From Leptospira haakeii (GTDB lineage: Bacteria > Spirochaetota > Leptospiria > Leptospirales > Leptospiraceae): a stretch of DNA of 64,000 nucleotides. The position numbers and the translations under genes were made by a program. The stretch covers positions 186,001 through 250,000 of the forward strand of contig NZ_NPEG01000001.1 of assembly GCF_002812045.1 (NCBI RefSeq). Direction: 5' to 3'. Position 1 is the stretch's first letter. Every line of letters starts with the position of its first letter. Positions 63,321 to 64,000 of this stretch are shown here, piece after piece. The notes under the pieces are model-generated. The model had not been told where the DNA came from. It made no database searches and worked only from the letters and a program-made list of their open reading frames with translations.

Positions 63321-64000
63321 ATGAACGTCTATAGACGCCTCTTGGGGTATTCCTTCAAGTATAAATACAGATTAATCACCGGGGTCGTACTATCCTTTTT
63401 TGTATCCATACTCAATGGAGCCTCTCTCACTAGCGTTATCCCAATTTTCAACGCGATCGGAAAAGGTGGAAAAGCCGACTTTCAAATTTCACTCACCAAA
63501 AAAGAAGGTATCGCATTAAAAGATAGGGAAGAAGGAAAAGAATTAGAAGCGATCCAAAAGGTAGAAGCCCTGGTCGCAGATATAAAGATCAAGACCAACT
63601 TTTATCTAACCACTCTTCCTAAAGATCAGCTAGTTTTAATTTTTTGTTTATTCATATTTCCGATCTATCTAGCAAAACTTTTATTCTTAACAGGTGCAGT
63701 GTATTGTATTAACTCGGGCGGTTATTTAGCGGTCCGAGATTTACGATTAGAACTTTATTCTAAGGCGCAAGAACTTCCTTTGAATCATTTCGTACAAGAG
63801 AAGACTGGGATCTTTATGAGCCGCATCGTAAACGATGTAGAAGTTTTGGCCAAACTGATCAGCTCGGATCTGAAAGATGCCGTGGTGGATTTTTTCTATA
63901 TCATCACACATTTGCTTATTCTTCTCTTCTTAAGTTGGGAAATGTTCATCGCGGTTTTAGTCGTAGTCCCTTTGATCATGGGACCGGTAACTTCTTTCGC
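63321..64000 (+). CDS. ABC transporter, MsbA-like (5' part)
   Basis: The frame starts at the ATG at 63321 (MNVYRRLLGYSFKYKYR) and stays open to the window end, giving 226 residues of the membrane domain. It shows the exporter pattern: an N-terminal basic helix, first long helix (LITGVVLSFFVSILNGASLTSVI), an insertion of about 50 charged residues, second helix, and the coupling region LRLELYSKAQELPLNHFVQEKTGIFMSRIVNDVEVLAKL, typical of lipid A exporters of MsbA type. The ATP-binding domain lies beyond the window. Start is 9 bases from the divergent gene's start, so its promoter must lie inside that gene. Confidence 0.86.
   Translation, partial: MNVYRRLLGYSFKYKYRLITGVVLSFFVSILNGASLTSVIPIFNAIGKGGKADFQISLTKKEGIALKDREEGKELEAIQKVEALVADIKIKTNFYLTTLPKDQLVLIFCLFIFPIYLAKLLFLTGAVYCINSGGYLAVRDLRLELYSKAQELPLNHFVQEKTGIFMSRIVNDVEVLAKLISSDLKDAVVDFFYIITHLLILLFLSWEMFIAVLVVVPLIMGPVTSF

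Overview
The window is chromosomal DNA with the look of a Leptospira (spirochaete) genome of moderate GC content. The grounds are the style of the lipoproteins (loose spirochaetal lipoboxes ending in LNC, FAC or SSC), the many short exported proteins with no recognisable family, a stand-alone GlmU uridyltransferase domain, a mixture of housekeeping genes with membrane-anchored regulators, and short gene clusters on both strands. The species cannot be fixed from the sequence. I see no rRNA, CRISPR array, prophage or intact insertion sequence.

Layout. 1-3556 (minus): ispE, tRNA-Gln(UUG), a GlmU-like uridyltransferase and prs, preceded by a WYL-type regulator. 3669-8001: small exported or membrane proteins, including one built from 16-residue tandem repeats, and a glyoxalase I. 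8008-14476: a seven-helix membrane AraC-type regulator divergent from an exported DJ-1/PfpI protein, a Ste24-like M48 protease, a second WYL regulator, and a DegT/DnrJ-fold protein that lacks the PLP lysine. 14520-19374 is accessory: three exported proteins of unknown function, then a small islet bounded by two direct copies of a structured intergenic repeat, holding the 3' remnant of a C39-like peptidase gene, a lipoprotein and an integrase remnant. 19573-24734: an RND exporter, a lipoprotein and a LEA14-like lipoprotein.

24852-29406: a sugar-phosphate transferase fused to a ferritin-like diiron domain, divergent from an overlapping response-regulator/sensor-kinase pair. 29570-36687: a Baeyer-Villiger-type monooxygenase, a DsbA-like thioredoxin-fold protein, and a TetR regulator divergent from a 2,4-dienoyl-CoA reductase/acyl-CoA dehydrogenase operon. 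Two identical palindromes lie in the divergent promoter, so this is probably a TetR-controlled beta-oxidation module. 36696-43348: PiT-like transporter, GNAT acyltransferase, PilZ protein, alpha/beta hydrolase, aldo/keto reductase, and a Fic protein whose start codon lies inside a 12-bp inverted repeat. 43424-49039: a glycosyltransferase overlapping polA, divergent from a class II glutamine amidotransferase, a membrane protein and a one-domain cereblon-like CULT protein. 49134-64000: small exported proteins, a serine-hydrolase-like lipoprotein, a GT4 glycosyltransferase, DoxX-like and OmpA-like proteins, an amine-oxidase-like flavoprotein, a methyltransferase, a class A penicillin-binding protein, an extracellular solute-binding lipoprotein and the start of an MsbA-like ABC exporter.

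The most unusual items are the sugar transferase/diiron fusion, the bacterial CULT protein, the covarying hairpin repeat family with its islet, and the inverted repeat over the fic start codon.
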